Positions 32,844-44,790 of a stretch of DNA of 64,000 nucleotides are shown here, piece after piece. Below the pieces are notes generated by a model, which saw nothing but the letters and a program-made list of their open reading frames with translations, had not been told where the DNA came from and ran no database searches. Source of the stretch: Neurospora crassa OR74A. Its lineage: Eukaryota; Ascomycota; Sordariomycetes; Sordariales; Sordariaceae. A program made the translations under genes and the position numbers. Position 1 is the first letter of the stretch, and the number at the start of each line of letters is the position of its first letter. The DNA is taken from positions 7,729,917 to 7,793,916 of the forward strand of contig NC_026501.1 of NCBI RefSeq assembly GCF_000182925.2, written 5' to 3'.

Positions 32844-34751
32844 ATGGCTCTTTTCGGCGCCATGTCAATACCTAAGCCGCTGTTGACGCTTCTGCTGGTG
32901 GCGGCTTCGGTCACGCCCTCTGAGGCTACCATGGCATCGTGGTGGAACTCGGTCGCTAGTCAGGTTGTCGTCTTGAACGAGACCACTGGCCAATACAGAT
33001 ACACCAGATGCAATACCATGGGAATGGATACTGTCTACTATTCAAGCACGGGCGGCAATTATCTCAATTTCACCCAAAGCCCGCCCAAAGCCGGCAGTCC
33101 TTTGGCCGGCACCGGCTGGTACGACCAAACAAATACCTGGTCAGTCCTTCTCTGTCTTATTCCTGGCGAAAACGTTGCTAACTTCACCCCAGGGCATCAT
33201 TATTCTACTTCGATGAATCCAATAGCCTTAGAAATGCCATCTTCAAGTGTGATCCGTCGACCGGTCTTTACATGGACGCAGAGTCAGGATTCTACCCTGT
33301 TGTGGCTGGGGGAGCGCCGGCACCTCACACAAACTCTGGCATAGCCGCCTTTCTCCGCGACCAAAACCGTGGTTATCGGCTCTATTACCACGACGAAGAC
33401 ATGCATCTCAATGAGCTCAGCTATGATCCAGATACTACTACCTGGAGCTGGGAGGGAACCATCAACCATGACGTTCCAGGAAGCAATGCCATCGCCGCAG
33501 TCGACGGGAGAGATCAAGGCAACTTCACCGTCTTCACACCTCGAGACGACAAAAACATTCAGATCACGCAATGGGGCTTGGACAATAATTGGTACATCTG
33601 TAAGTTACATCATCCATCTGCCAGTTGCCATCCGGAAGCTACTACACCGACACCCTAGTCCAACACATCATCAGTCATACTAACCTCCCCCATTCATCCA
33701 TCCAGCCACCACTCCCCATCCGCTCAAGGGCAACTTCAGCACCAGCTCCACCCCCTCGTCTTCATTCAAGATCGACTACTCAGCCCCCTCCAACTACTCC
33801 CTCCCCTTCTGGACGGGCCAGCCCAAATCCATCGGCATCAGCTTCTACACAGCCGCTAAGCGCAACGTCTACTACATCGGCAGCGACAAGTCCCTGTACC
33901 GACTCACTACGCAAAACTACGTCTGGGGCCTCGCGGAGAACCAGTCCAAAGCCTACTGGCCGCAAGCCGACGAAGCCAACGCCGAACTTACCGTCGTGAG
34001 CGCCATCATCCAGGAAACGAAGAATGCGAAAGTGCGCATTTATTATCTAGTGGGCGGTAAGCTGGCCGAGGTGGCGCTGAACGGCAACGATAACGCTTGG
34101 AAGCAGTGGCGGACGGTGCCGGAGTGGGATCCCAATGATGGCGCGAAGCAGCCGACTAGCTCTACTACTTCTGGCGGCGGCGGCGGCACCACCACGACCA
34201 CTTCTCCATCAACTCCGTCCGGTTCCGGTTCCGCCGATATGGGAACAGCAGCCACCGCCGAATCTGCCTCCGGTGGTGGTTTCTCCTCTGGCGCCAAGAT
34301 TGGCGTCGGCGTCGGCGTCGGCCTGGGCGTCGTCGCGCTAGGCGTCATCATGGCTGCCTTTTTCCTCTTCCGGCGGAACAATAACAAAAACTCTAATACC
34401 AATCTCAACAGCCCCGAAGACGGTACGACGGTCGTGGGATCCGAAGCCCCGAGCGCCACTACCTCGCCCATTCCGCCTTATGGTACGCTCGCCACTGGAT
34501 ACGGATATGGAGCAGGAGCAGGGGAATGGGACCAGAAGCTGCATCCTGGGGGTGGAGGATATACAAACGTGCAGCAGCTGGACAAGACGGGACGGCCGAT
34601 GGAGTTGGACGCGCCTAGGGCGGTGTTTGAGTTGCCGGACCAGGCTTATCGTCATGAGTTGATGGCCCATAACACGGCGATAAGGGTGGATGCGCCAGGG
34701 CATCATGGTCATCCTGGGGTCCAGGAGCACGTGGGGCAGAGGAGGGTGTAG
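32844..34751 (+). CDS. secreted-side, membrane-anchored lectin-like beta-propeller protein
   Basis: Three exons, 32844-33139, 33193-33599 and 33706-34751, with introns of 53 and 106 nt, give 582 residues. A signal peptide covers about residues 1-28 (PLLTLLLVAASVTPSEA core). The ectodomain (about 30-370) has repeated beta-propeller-like blades: short segments with an aromatic strand and a Trp, such as GYRLYYHDEDMHLNELSYD, TTWSWEG and KNIQITQWGLDNNW, resembling fungal fucose-specific-lectin-type propellers. A Gly/Thr/Ser-rich stalk follows. One membrane segment at about 432-455 (GVGLGVVALGVIMAAFFLF) ends in a basic stop-transfer RRNNN. The cytosolic tail is about 125 residues. Possible N-glycosylation sites (NET, NFT) are present. 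Ligand and role are unknown; sugar binding is inferred only from the repeat pattern. Confidence 0.78.
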
Positions 34752-35328
34752 TCACCGATTTTAGAATATCGAGACGATGGACATGTTAGGTGATGAATTG
34801 AAGGAAATGGGATGTTCTGGTGTGAATTGGCCTTGACGAGTTGACGATCAACAGGCGGATGAGCTTCTCTGATCTCCTCACGTTCGTGTTGACTGTAGCG
34901 ATGACGAAGAAAGGAAAATGTTGAGGATATGGCGTACAACGCAGGCCCGATGTTGTCAGGCCATCTGTCATATGTTTTTTTTTTTTTTTTTTCTTTTTTT
35001 TTTTCCACTTTTGTTGTTGGTACCAATATGATAATTTAATACATGTGGTTCATTCGTCCTCAAGCATCGCGCGGATACCCCAAAAAATGAGTTGAGTTCA
35101 CTTTGTCCCAGGTTTCGTTCGGTTTCAAGAGTCATCTCATTTCTTTTCATACCTAATTTTCTCATACAACCATAACGATACCGTCCTTTTGCATTGTCCC
35201 CCCCATCTAGGTACAAGACTCCTTATCCATGCCAATTTGGTGCAAAATCACATTCACCACAGCTAAAACTCCCAGAGCATAAACATTTTAATCGTAACAA
35301 AGGCGTGAAACCGTAATGTAGGGAAGGC
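34752..35328. other. convergent intergenic region
   Basis: About 580 bp between convergent genes, holding two terminators. A T-rich tract of about 30 bases lies at 34975-35004. No gene. Confidence 0.6.
34975..35004. repeat. T-rich tract
   Basis: About 30 T with one C, between the convergent lectin-like and PFK genes. Confidence 0.9.
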
Positions 35329-37841
35329 TTAATTGGCAACCGGCTCCAGTCCACGCTTCACGTCCTTGGCCTTGACGCCCGTAAGGTCGGGCTCGGGCAA
35401 GGTGTGCCGAGGACGGCCTCCAAGGATGTCAACAATCTCCTTCATACTAAGCCAGAAGGCAGCCTTGGGGCGTCTGTTGGGCCAGTCGGTCTCCTCCTCC
35501 TCCAACTTCTGGACCGGCGTAAAGATAACACTCGCTCCCTTGATACCGATGACGCTAGCGCTCATGGGATCCATCTTGACGCGGTTGTGCACGTTGCGTC
35601 CATACTTCTCAAGCTGCTGAATGCACTTGATGGCCAAACGAACAGCACGGCAACGGTCCATGCCCGAGGGAACACCACCCTGCTGCATGTGACCGGGAAT
35701 ACCCTCACGACTTTCAAAACGACCGTGGGCCTCGTCGCGGAGAATGTCGGCGATGAGCTTGGCATTGTAAACCTTGGAGGCCTTCTCATTGATCAGGATC
35801 AAGCGACCGGCTCTGCTCTGTCCCTTGTCCTGAGCGAACACCTCCTTCAAGTGACGGACGTCTTCGCTGAGCATTTCCAAGCTAAGACCTTCTTCAGGAA
35901 GGTAAACGGCCGAGGCACCAACACCGAGACCGGCGAGAGTTGCGATGTAACCCGAACGGCCACCCTGTGTCTCAATGACAAAGACACGTCTGCGAGTGGC
36001 AGACGCGGACTGCTTGATCTTGTCGCAATAGTCGACAAGCTCGTTAAGGCAAGTATCGGAACCAAGAGAGTACTCAGTGCCGGGAACGTTGTTGGAGATG
36101 GTCGCTGGGAGCAGCGTCATGGGGATGCACAGAGAGGGGTACTGCTCTCTGGCCTTGCGCAACTGCGAGACGGCGTGGAAAGCCTCGAAGCCACCGATGA
36201 GGAACAGGGCGTCAAACTGGTACTGCTCGATGAGGTTGGCGATGGTCTCCATGCCAGACTCGCTCGGGAGCTCACGGTTGGTGCCGATTTCGGAACCGCC
36301 CTTGCTAGCCCAGCCATCAACCTCAAGCCAGTCAAAGGGCCGCACTGAGCCCGGCGAATCGGCATGATGGCGCGCGAAGCCTGCAAAGCCGTTGTGGATC
36401 GCAATGGGTTCGTGACCACGAGACAAGCAGTACGACACACCAGCGCGGACGGCGGCATTCATACCTCCAGCGGGGGCACCGACGTTGATAAAGCCGATTT
36501 TCATGCGCTGAATGGAGGTTAGCTCAACTCAACCAGATGAAGCGCAAATAGCATGATCATCACTCACCTCCTTTTCAGGCAGCAATGTCTCGTGATCGAT
36601 CTGGCCTGCAGTTGTCATCATGAACGACTTGTACTGCTCCGAAAACTCGGCATCACGAAGAGCCATGGCTCCGTCAAAATCCTGGCTTTCAATCGCCTTG
36701 GCGACTTGCTTGGTATCCAGTACCGCCTCCATCAGGGGCTTCCTGACAATCTTGTTTTCGGTAATGGCAATGAAGCAAGTCTTGGTCTCGGGAGTGGCTT
36801 CCAAGACAGCCTTGACGGCCTCAACACCCTGAAGAGTCGCGAGCATTCTGTCATATGCGACGGCAGTACCACCGCGTTGAACGTGGCCGAGGGTAGTGAT
36901 GCGGGTATCGAGGGCGAGGCCATTCTTGTCGGCGAGAAGATCTCTTACTTCTTCGGGGGTGATCTTGTTACCAAACTTGTCGAGAGCACCCTCAGCGATG
37001 AGGACGATGGTCTTGCGCTTTCCAAGCCTGCGGTGCTGTTGTTTCCGTTTGTTAGCCATTGCTTATTCGGTGGCACTGTAGCCCAGGCTGAACATGGAAA
37101 ACGTACCTGCTGGATAACGCTACGCATTTCCTCTCTCCAGTTGTCCTCCCTAGGTTTCTCGGGAATAAAGAGGAAATCTGCGCCTGTCGCAACAGCTGCC
37201 ATCAAAGCCAGCCAACCGCAGTGTCTGCCCATGACTTCAACGACGAAGGCACGGGAATGGGAAGAGGCGGTAGCCTCAATCATATCGATACACAAGCAAA
37301 TTCTTGCCAAAGCCGAATAGCAGCCAACGGTGGCGTCTGTACCAGACAGATCGTTGTCGATAGAACCGACGATACCAACGATGTTGAGGTGCTTGTAAGC
37401 CTGAATTTGCTCGGCCGTCAGCTCGCCAGTAGAGACCAGCTCTTCCAACAGCGAAGGCCACTCGGCACGGAACCTGTCGGCACCGGTAAGAGAGCCGTCT
37501 CCTCCGCAGATAATGAGGGCATCGATGCCGTTGAGAATCATGTTCTTGGCGGCAGTAAGGCGACCAGCGCGCTCGTAGAAAGCCATGCAGCGAGCGGTAC
37601 CGATCAAGGTGCCGCCTTCCGAGAGCCAGCCGCGCACATCAAACCAGTCCATCTGCTTTATGAAGTCACCACCTCTAACCAGACCCTCGTAGCCTTCGTA
37701 GACGCAGTAGGCGTCGCAGCCCATGTGGATGGCCATGCGGACGCACGAGCGTACCACAGCGTTCATGCCGGGGGAATCGCCGCCCGAGGTCATGATGGCG
37801 ATTTTCTTTCTGGGCGCCATCTTGATGGGTGCTGACGACAT
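35329..37841 (-). CDS. pfk: ATP-dependent 6-phosphofructokinase
   Basis: Three exons on the minus strand: 37841-37107, 37035-36568 and 36507-35329, giving 793 residues. Introns are 71 and 60 nt. The enzyme phosphorylates fructose 6-phosphate to the 1,6-bisphosphate, the committed step of glycolysis, in the cytosol. As in other eukaryotes the protein is a tandem duplication. The catalytic N-half has [35 protein letters not shown], catalytic [15 protein letters not shown], and [15 protein letters not shown]. The regulatory C-half starts near residue 404 ([19 protein letters not shown]), with GGFEAFHAV and [15 protein letters not shown]. Length matches fungal subunits. The start chosen is [13 protein letters not shown]. 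The frame stays open upstream to an ATG at 37997, giving a possible 52-residue hydrophobic extension. Confidence 0.95.
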
Positions 37842-39670
37842 CTTTGCTGGTGGTACTTTGTGAGGGGTAGTCGAGCTCAGCAGGAGTCGGATGCCTAGCG
37901 AGGAGGCCGAAAGGAGGACGAGGGCAAAGAGCGCCGGGAACGGGTTATTGAGGATAGACAATGGCCGAGAGAAGATGGCTCGGTCAAAAATGGGCATGCT
38001 CCAGGCTCCAACCTGGAAGCACCGAGAGATTCAAGGAGCCTTGTGCAAGTGTAGTCACTGTCCTGGCGATGTTGGCAGAACGAATGACGGCCCGTCTTGG
38101 ATCGCAACAAGCAGAAGATTCGTGTTATGGATTGATAGGTAGGTGGGTAGGTAGATAGGTAGGAGGTTCAGGAAAAGGTCAAGAGGAAGACGGAGGCGAG
38201 ATGAAGGGACAAAAAGAGGGCAACGTCAGCTTTCCACTTGGAAATCGGATGATGAATTCTTTTCAGTCTTGGCCGGGCAGCGGCCCAAGTGCCCGCAACA
38301 TGGAAGCAGCTCCTTGTAGTGTACCTATGCAGCTGCTGGGTAGTTACGCCGACAAGTGGAAGCTCGGAGTGCAAGTGTGCTCTGCTGATCGGCTGCTGCA
38401 GTGACATGGATAGGTGACGGGGTGCCCTGGCCATCGGCGCTACTAAGCAGCATGGTGCTAACAAAAGAGAGAGCTCTTATCTTATCGTGAGCGGCGGGCA
38501 ATGGCGGGGTCATTGACACCTCTCCAGCGGCCTCACTGGACAGGAACCTCGACTCTAACATGCAGTGCCCGGGCGAATTGTCCGAGTCGAAACAGCACAG
38601 CAAACACCTCGCTCTCATCCACAGAGCCTTCAAGTATCTCGGGGGAATTCTGACATGTCAAATGAAGACGTGGTGAAGCGTGGTGGTGGTGCAGGTCTCT
38701 GAGTGCTCGGCGGATTGGGGTAGGTAGTCTTGGTGGTGAGGGGTTTTTGCAGCCCCAGCAAGAGCAATTGGGTCATTCGATGACATAACCGGCGGGGTGG
38801 GATGGCCATTAACAACGTCAATCGTATGGAGCCCGCCGTGCCCGCCGCGACCCATGGCAGAGACGATCCATTGCCAGGGCTCATCAGGGCAAAACCTTAT
38901 TAGTACCACTTCTCTTCAGTTCCCAGCCGCATTGAAAATGAGAACGCCAAGGGTTCGGGTAGGATAGGGCCGACCTGTATAAAATCTGTCCACCATCTTC
39001 ACCAAATCAAGTTATTACTCGTGTGAAACTGCCCATCATCTCTCACATGTTGCAGAGCGGTGTAAGCCGTGTTGCTGAAGAACATGTGATTTGCCTCTCA
39101 GGTGGTGAAAGAGTGGGAACAGCCTCACTCCCTTGACTGGAACAACTTTGCCCGCTCGGCCAACTTTTGGGGAAAAAACAAAAAGAAGGGCCTATCGATA
39201 ACCCAAAGGTAACACAGTGCAGTATCTGGGCACTACCGCACGTAATGACATCCCTGTGTCATCCCTGCCAAACCACTTCGGCGCACCTTGCCGCCGTCCG
39301 GCCGGTACATGTCTCTCTGTGTGTGTGTGCCTGTCCGAGAAAGACGGAACAGACCCACGCGGCGCGCAGGGTTCCATAAGGTAGTCACTAAGTAGTTTCC
39401 ATCTCTCTCATTCACTGCAGTGTGACTGGACTGTCGCCCGGCGGCCCGCAATGGACGGGAACGGCACGGATGCAGTGGTCTGTGCGTCCCTGCCGTGCAC
39501 GGCATCCGGCAGGTACTGTAGCTTCCACTGGCACTTCCGTAATGGACGCTCCAGTCCGTCGCCTTGACCTTCGAAACTAGTAGTATCGCATGCCCCTGGC
39601 TTTTTACGGCACAACCAACAACGATACTGGTACTTTACATTTTCAGTATTTGGAGGTCATTATACGGACC
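37842..39670. other. divergent intergenic region, PFK and Med17 promoters
   Basis: About 1.8 kb between divergent genes. It contains the in-frame upstream extension of PFK (37842-37997) and a TAGG-type repeat at 38134-38165. No separate gene supported. Confidence 0.5.
38134..38165. repeat. TAGG-type repeat
   Basis: Imperfect GTAG/GTGG/ATAG tetranucleotide units, about 32 bp, about 290 bp upstream of the PFK start. Confidence 0.8.
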
Positions 39671-41629
39671 ATGGACTCTCCCCTCAACCTACGGCCACGG
39701 CCGCCAAACAGCAGAGGGCCCCAAACAATCGCCGACTTCATCCGACGCGTCAACGCAGAGCCCGGTGGTTTTCGAGCTCTCAACGAAGAGGAAGTGCGCA
39801 GGAACGTCATTGCCGAGCGCAATGGGCTTCATCACGAGGATGTCGAAATGGTTACCGACCAGGAGGCCGATGACGACTCCAAGAAACCCGACATCATTGC
39901 TGCTCGCCACAACATCATCATGAGCCTCGGCCAGGCCATCCAGATCTCCTCGAATTTCCTCGACTTCATCTCGCTCCTTCTCTCCAAAGAAATCCCCACG
40001 CAAGCTGCCGTCTCTATTTCGCCATGGCTACGAAGTCAAGTTCCGATTGGATCCATCGGCGCCACCCAGCTCGACGCGCCGACTCCTCTGACCCAGAGTA
40101 GAGTGGCCGACAACAAGCTGATCACCATCGGCAAGCGACTGGTCGCGCTCAACGAAGCAGCCGACACTGCCCTTGCTGCTGCCAACAGGCTTCGTCAAGA
40201 GATCAATTCCGAGACAAAGTACTGGCAGGAAGTCTTGACCGTCAGCCAAAAGGGCTGGTCAACCGCTCGCCTGCCCCAAGAGCCACACGACATGGGCGTC
40301 AAGTTTGGCTTCTCTAATGCTGCCCCCCTGTTCAAGAACAATAGCGTTGCGCCATTGAAAAGGGCCGAGGATGGTTCAGTCCGTCTGGAATATGGCCGAA
40401 TGGGTTCCAAATCCGAACGTCTCCAGGCCACCCTTCTGCACAACGGGGAGGTTGTCGGAAGATCTTCCCTTCCTCGACCCCTACCCGACGATGCTCCGTT
40501 GGACGATCGCGTCAAAGAAGCACGGAATACCATATTTGCGCAAGAGCTTTGGCACGAAATCAATCGGGAAGGTCGCACACTGCACGGTCACCATGTCCGT
40601 TTAGAGCAGTCAGCTGTAACTTGCGCCCTTGATCCCAATCGGACCATTTCCTTCGAGTTGGTAGGCTTGGATGACCAAGATCACTCCAGGGCACCTCTGC
40701 CCGGCGATCTCGACGCCGAAACGGCCTCAATCACTCTCCATCTCCTCCTGAGCAACGCTCACAGGCAGAACCAGCTCAAGCGCTCTGAGCGGACTGCAGC
40801 CAACGCCATGAGGGGCCCACCACCCCCCTACAACCTTCTTCTCCCCATCATCACCTACTACAGACACGAGAAGACATTGGAGGACTGCACCACCTTCCTA
40901 GCCGCCTTCTGTGGCGCTCTCCGCTCCGCGGGAATCCAGTCCTCCTTCAGCATGACCGAAAGCATCAACAAGGGCCCCCCCACCGCTCCGCCCTCCGAGG
41001 CACTCATGAAGACCCTCCTCCACCCTTCAGAAGTCCAATTCGACCTGACCATCACGCCCGCCTCGCGCGTGCGCATCCTCGCCAAGCCTACCCCTGTCTT
41101 CGGCACCCGGTTCTCCATCTACCTCCTCCACCCGCAGTCAAACCACCTCACCAGCTCGTTCCCGCCCAACCAGACCGACTCGGTCTACGAGAATATCAAG
41201 GAGCTGGTTCGCTACCTTAGCAACGCGGTGCCCCGCGCTCTGACCATGTACTATTACCCGCTTGTCCAGGAGATGCGGAACAGCGGAAACAAGGGCAACA
41301 ACGGCGAAACGCCAAATCCTCCTGCTCCTAATACTACAACCTGGATCATCCACCCAGATGACCTGGGACTAGTAGACGACGACACCGAGACGTTCGGCGT
41401 CCGGTTTGCTTTTACTTCAAACTACACTCGCGGTGATGAGGTTGGCGATGCAGCAAAAGAGCCAGAGCTACGCGTCACCGGAGACTATATGGAAGACGGC
41501 AAGCGCGTTCAGCATGAGTGGAAGTGGACTGCCTCGGGCCCCGCTGGCACGCAGAGCGGCGGTAGTCTAGATGAAATTGTCAAGCACATCTTGGCAAATG
41601 GGCCGTCGTCATCGGTGCTGTCTGCTTAA
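39671..41629 (+). CDS. med17: Mediator of RNA polymerase II transcription subunit 17
   Basis: Single exon of 652 residues. Med17 (yeast Srb4) is the central scaffold of the Mediator head module and is needed for most polymerase II transcription in the nucleus. Family features: an N-terminal motif with LRPRPP, then TIADFIRRVNAEPGGFR; a helical DIIAARHNIIMSLGQAIQIS; SRVADNKLITIGKRLVALNE; and ETKYWQEVLTVSQKGWSTAR, the conserved Trp-containing core. PHDMGVKFGFSNAAP and the GRSSLPRPLP loop follow. The C-terminal half is the long mixed alpha/beta region. The start at 39671 has a strong context (GACC before ATGG). An in-frame ATG at 39590 with a weak context would add 27 residues lacking family similarity. 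The gene is divergent from PFK. Confidence 0.9.
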   Translation: MDSPLNLRPRPPNSRGPQTIADFIRRVNAEPGGFRALNEEEVRRNVIAERNGLHHEDVEMVTDQEADDDSKKPDIIAARHNIIMSLGQAIQISSNFLDFISLLLSKEIPTQAAVSISPWLRSQVPIGSIGATQLDAPTPLTQSRVADNKLITIGKRLVALNEAADTALAAANRLRQEINSETKYWQEVLTVSQKGWSTARLPQEPHDMGVKFGFSNAAPLFKNNSVAPLKRAEDGSVRLEYGRMGSKSERLQATLLHNGEVVGRSSLPRPLPDDAPLDDRVKEARNTIFAQELWHEINREGRTLHGHHVRLEQSAVTCALDPNRTISFELVGLDDQDHSRAPLPGDLDAETASITLHLLLSNAHRQNQLKRSERTAANAMRGPPPPYNLLLPIITYYRHEKTLEDCTTFLAAFCGALRSAGIQSSFSMTESINKGPPTAPPSEALMKTLLHPSEVQFDLTITPASRVRILAKPTPVFGTRFSIYLLHPQSNHLTSSFPPNQTDSVYENIKELVRYLSNAVPRALTMYYYPLVQEMRNSGNKGNNGETPNPPAPNTTTWIIHPDDLGLVDDDTETFGVRFAFTSNYTRGDEVGDAAKEPELRVTGDYMEDGKRVQHEWKWTASGPAGTQSGGSLDEIVKHILANGPSSSVLSA

Positions 41630-42957
41630 GAAGCTCAAGATGAGACATAACTCTTTCTGGGACTTGGGGACATGGACTTGGATACGTAAGTTATACAGCG
41701 GTTGGTTTGCAAGACTGGTTGGGTGAGGAGGATCGCCCGTTGGGTTTGACGATTGAAGGTTGAGCACCAAAGGCGGGAGCGCAAGTGGATACGGATGTTG
41801 GACGTAAACGAAGCGTACTTATCGTTTCTCGAAACTGTCACTGGATGAGACTCAAGATTGAAGTACAAGAGGGCTCGGTCTCCAGAGACAATGTACCTTT
41901 GTCCAGCTGGATCGGTCAAGGACTTGTCGCTACAAAAACATACCCACAAACATACTCTACCCCTAGTATATCTTCACAAAAGAATCATTCGGCGGGTGGT
42001 TGAGACCCGGATCGACGTATAGGAAACTCAATTCTATCTTACGGTATAGACGCATTCCACATTGGTACTAGCCGGCCTACTTGGCAAGTTTCTGTTACCT
42101 CTTACAGCGGGAAAATAGAAAAGTTAACATTATATGGTTTCGAACCATTTGGTGTGTTCAGCGCTGAATCTCAAGTCCTAGCAGCGTGCTCATGAAACAG
42201 CGAATATCGGGCAGTTATTTCAACCAGGAGTTCTACTGTACAGCTAACTGGCACCTCTAGGGCGGTATAACTGAGTTGACAAAATGGTTCGCCACCCCCT
42301 TTTTCCCTTTGTTTGCTTGATCTGCTCATGGTACACTTTGTCGTACTGTAGTACCAACGACGACAAGGTCACAAATCATCATTTACGTCCGAGGTTCTGG
42401 ATGACTGCTCGTACAAACCTGAGCTGCCTGAAACAAAATTCTGCGTAAGAAATGAGATATTGGAATACTAAGTATAGTGAAAATCGTTTATAGTAAACAA
42501 AGTCATGGGGCACAGATTGGTCACAAAACGAAGTCGTCTGCGGTACCCTTTAGGTATATGCTTTGTTGGTCTAAGAATATCACTACTACACCACCCCTCT
42601 CCAGCTCCTCCAGCCATGAAACGTACATGTAACCAACATCCTAAATGCGGGACTCATTGACATTCATCGCATACATGAATTGTTCATCATCTTCATACAT
42701 AATGTTTTCTGTTTCATCATAAGTCATAATATCGACCATCCAAAACAACAACCAAACACAACATACATCTTGACATGACGTGAGGGGTAACATGATTAAC
42801 CAAAAGAGAACCTTCCAAAACAACCCAAAGGAGGAAAAAAATTTGTATAGGCAGAAGAAGATGGCAATAGAATGAAAAGCAGAACCATCCTTTCACCCAA
42901 CGCGCTTGGTATTACCTTCCCGTACATAGCGTGCCAAGTCTATAGTCATGTGGGCGT
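41630..42957. other. convergent intergenic region
   Basis: About 1.3 kb between the Med17 and DUF8035-like 3' ends. A short perfect hairpin (ATGGTT TCG AACCAT) lies near 42134-42148. No gene seen. Confidence 0.5.
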
Positions 42958-44790
42958 TTAGCGGTACCTGCTCCCGGCCCTGCTGTCATAGATGACCTCG
43001 TGCTCGACGATACGCTCGCGCTCGTCGTCCCAGCGATCATCGCGCGAGCGGTGACGGCTGTGACTGTGAGGGTTGTGGTAATGATCACGGAATTCGTAAT
43101 CATCGCGACCGTACTCGCGCTCCCACTGAATTTCGCGAATGCGGTCCTTGCGAGCCTGGCGAATCTTGTCGGAAAGCTGAACGCAGCGAAGAACATCCTC
43201 CTGTTTACCAACATTAGTGACTAGCCCAGAAAGTATGAGTTCGACAGGCAAGGCAACTTACATAGCGCAGGTACTGCATGATGTAGAAGAAGTACTCGGT
43301 TTCCTCGTAGTCATAACCAAGCTCCTCAATGGCCTCACGAGTGACGAGATCCTTGGTGATCTCAGTCCACATCTCGCTGCGACGGGGGTTCTGCGAGCCG
43401 TGGATGCTGATGCGCTTCTCCCGCTCATCACCGCCCCGCTCATTGTAGATCTGAATGCTGAGTCTGCTATCGCGGGCGTCACGGTCGCGCTCACGGTCGC
43501 GCTCACGGTCATGGTCACGGTCAGAAGCAGAGGACGCGGAAACAACACTCCTCTCGTCACGCTCAGGGATGAACTGGGAGCGCCTAACTCCACTGTACTT
43601 CTGCCATGTGACCTCGGCAGAGGCACCACCGGCACCATCCAATCGTACGCGCTCGGTTCCGGGAGGAACATCGATGATGGTCCAGTCCTTGGTGATACCG
43701 TTGTACGCCTCACCCATCTGGCCCCTCGAGTCGATCTTAGACGTGATGTATCTAGCTTCATCGTCAAAGTCAATGTGGGGAGGAGCCTCGGAATGGGCAC
43801 GACGGCCGCTGCGGGAGACGCTGCGGCGACGCTCAACGTCGACATGGAGGCGACCGGTATCGGCATGGATCAGTAGATCGTCATCATAAGCGTTCCTGGG
43901 CGAGCGGCGCTCCTGAGAGCGGCCACGGCTCCGAGAGGCGTGCCTGTGGATGTCGATTTCGGTGTCCTTGCGAGAGGTGTAGATGTCGATCTCGGTCTCG
44001 GAAAGCTGCGGCTGCTTGCGGCGAACTGGGGAGGCAGGCCGAGATGGTGGGCGGACGGAAATCATGCCTTGTATGTGTTAGCATCCTGCAAACTCAAATC
44101 TTGGCGTATAGGTTGGACAAGTGACATACCATGGTCGATATCGCGGTAGTGAGTGATGACTTCTCTTTCAATGACAGGTCCCTTGATGACCTGAGGTTGC
44201 TGAGGCTGAGGTGGCGGGCTGGGTTCACGCTCCTTCTCCCTCTCCCTCTCAACAATGCGAATGTGCTCACGGATGTTCCGGTCAGGCGAAGGGGAGCGGG
44301 GTCGCTGGCGTTCCCGCTGGGTTTCCCGAATCTCAAGCCTGTCCATGCGGGGAGGAGACGGGCTCCTCTGACGTTCGATAATGCGGGTGCTTGCGCGAAT
44401 CCTGTCAGCAGGAGGGCGGCTAGACTCGCGGACACGGTCGATGGAATGGATATGAATGTCCGACTCCTCTGTGCGTCTCCGGGGTTCAGGGCTGACGCTC
44501 CTAGCTCTGTGGACGATGCGCTCGTGCATGTGCACAGGGCTGGGTGACCTTCGCCTGGGACGCTCAACAGTCTCAACCTCCCTCTGCCTCAGCACCAGCT
44601 GACCTGCATCGGAGCGCCTGTCCTCACGCAGGAAGGCGGGAGTACGGTCATGGACGTGAATATCGATGTCCTCATCCGCGTAGCGGACAGGAGGGCCACG
44701 GCTAGGAGCACGGCTGGGACCGCGGCTAGGAGCGCGGCGGGGGGACTCCCTGTAGTAGTCGTCGAACTCGACCCGGCTTCTGCTGGCCAT
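42958..44790 (-). CDS. Arg/Asp/Glu-rich protein, probable DUF8035 family
   Basis: Three exons on the minus strand: 44790-44130, 44067-43262 and 43200-42958, with introns of 62 and 61 nt, give 569 residues. Function is unknown. Most of the chain is charged and disordered, with SPSP/RS-like stretches, repeated short hydrophobic-acidic motifs (DIDIHVHD, DIHIHSIDR, TEIDIYTSR, TEIDIHRH) and a DRERDRERDRDARD run. A globular part at about residues 449-505 (WTEITKDLVTREAIEELGYD, then EYFFYIMQYLRYEDVLRCV) matches what I recall as the fungal DUF8035 domain. That domain is split by the second intron. The C-terminus returns to an Arg/His/Asp-rich tail. Composition suggests a nuclear, possibly RNA-associated protein. 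That is inference. The 5' leader carries TTG-type repeats. Confidence 0.75.
43480..43523 (-). repeat. 12-bp tandem units coding Arg-Asp/Arg-Glu repeats
   Basis: Tandem 12-bp units (about 3.5 copies) within exon 2 of the DUF8035-like gene code the alternating RD/RE stretch. Confidence 0.8.

Noticed and set aside
35404-36348. 314-codon plus-strand frame antisense to PFK
   Set aside because: Shadow of the strongly conserved PFK exon on the other strand.
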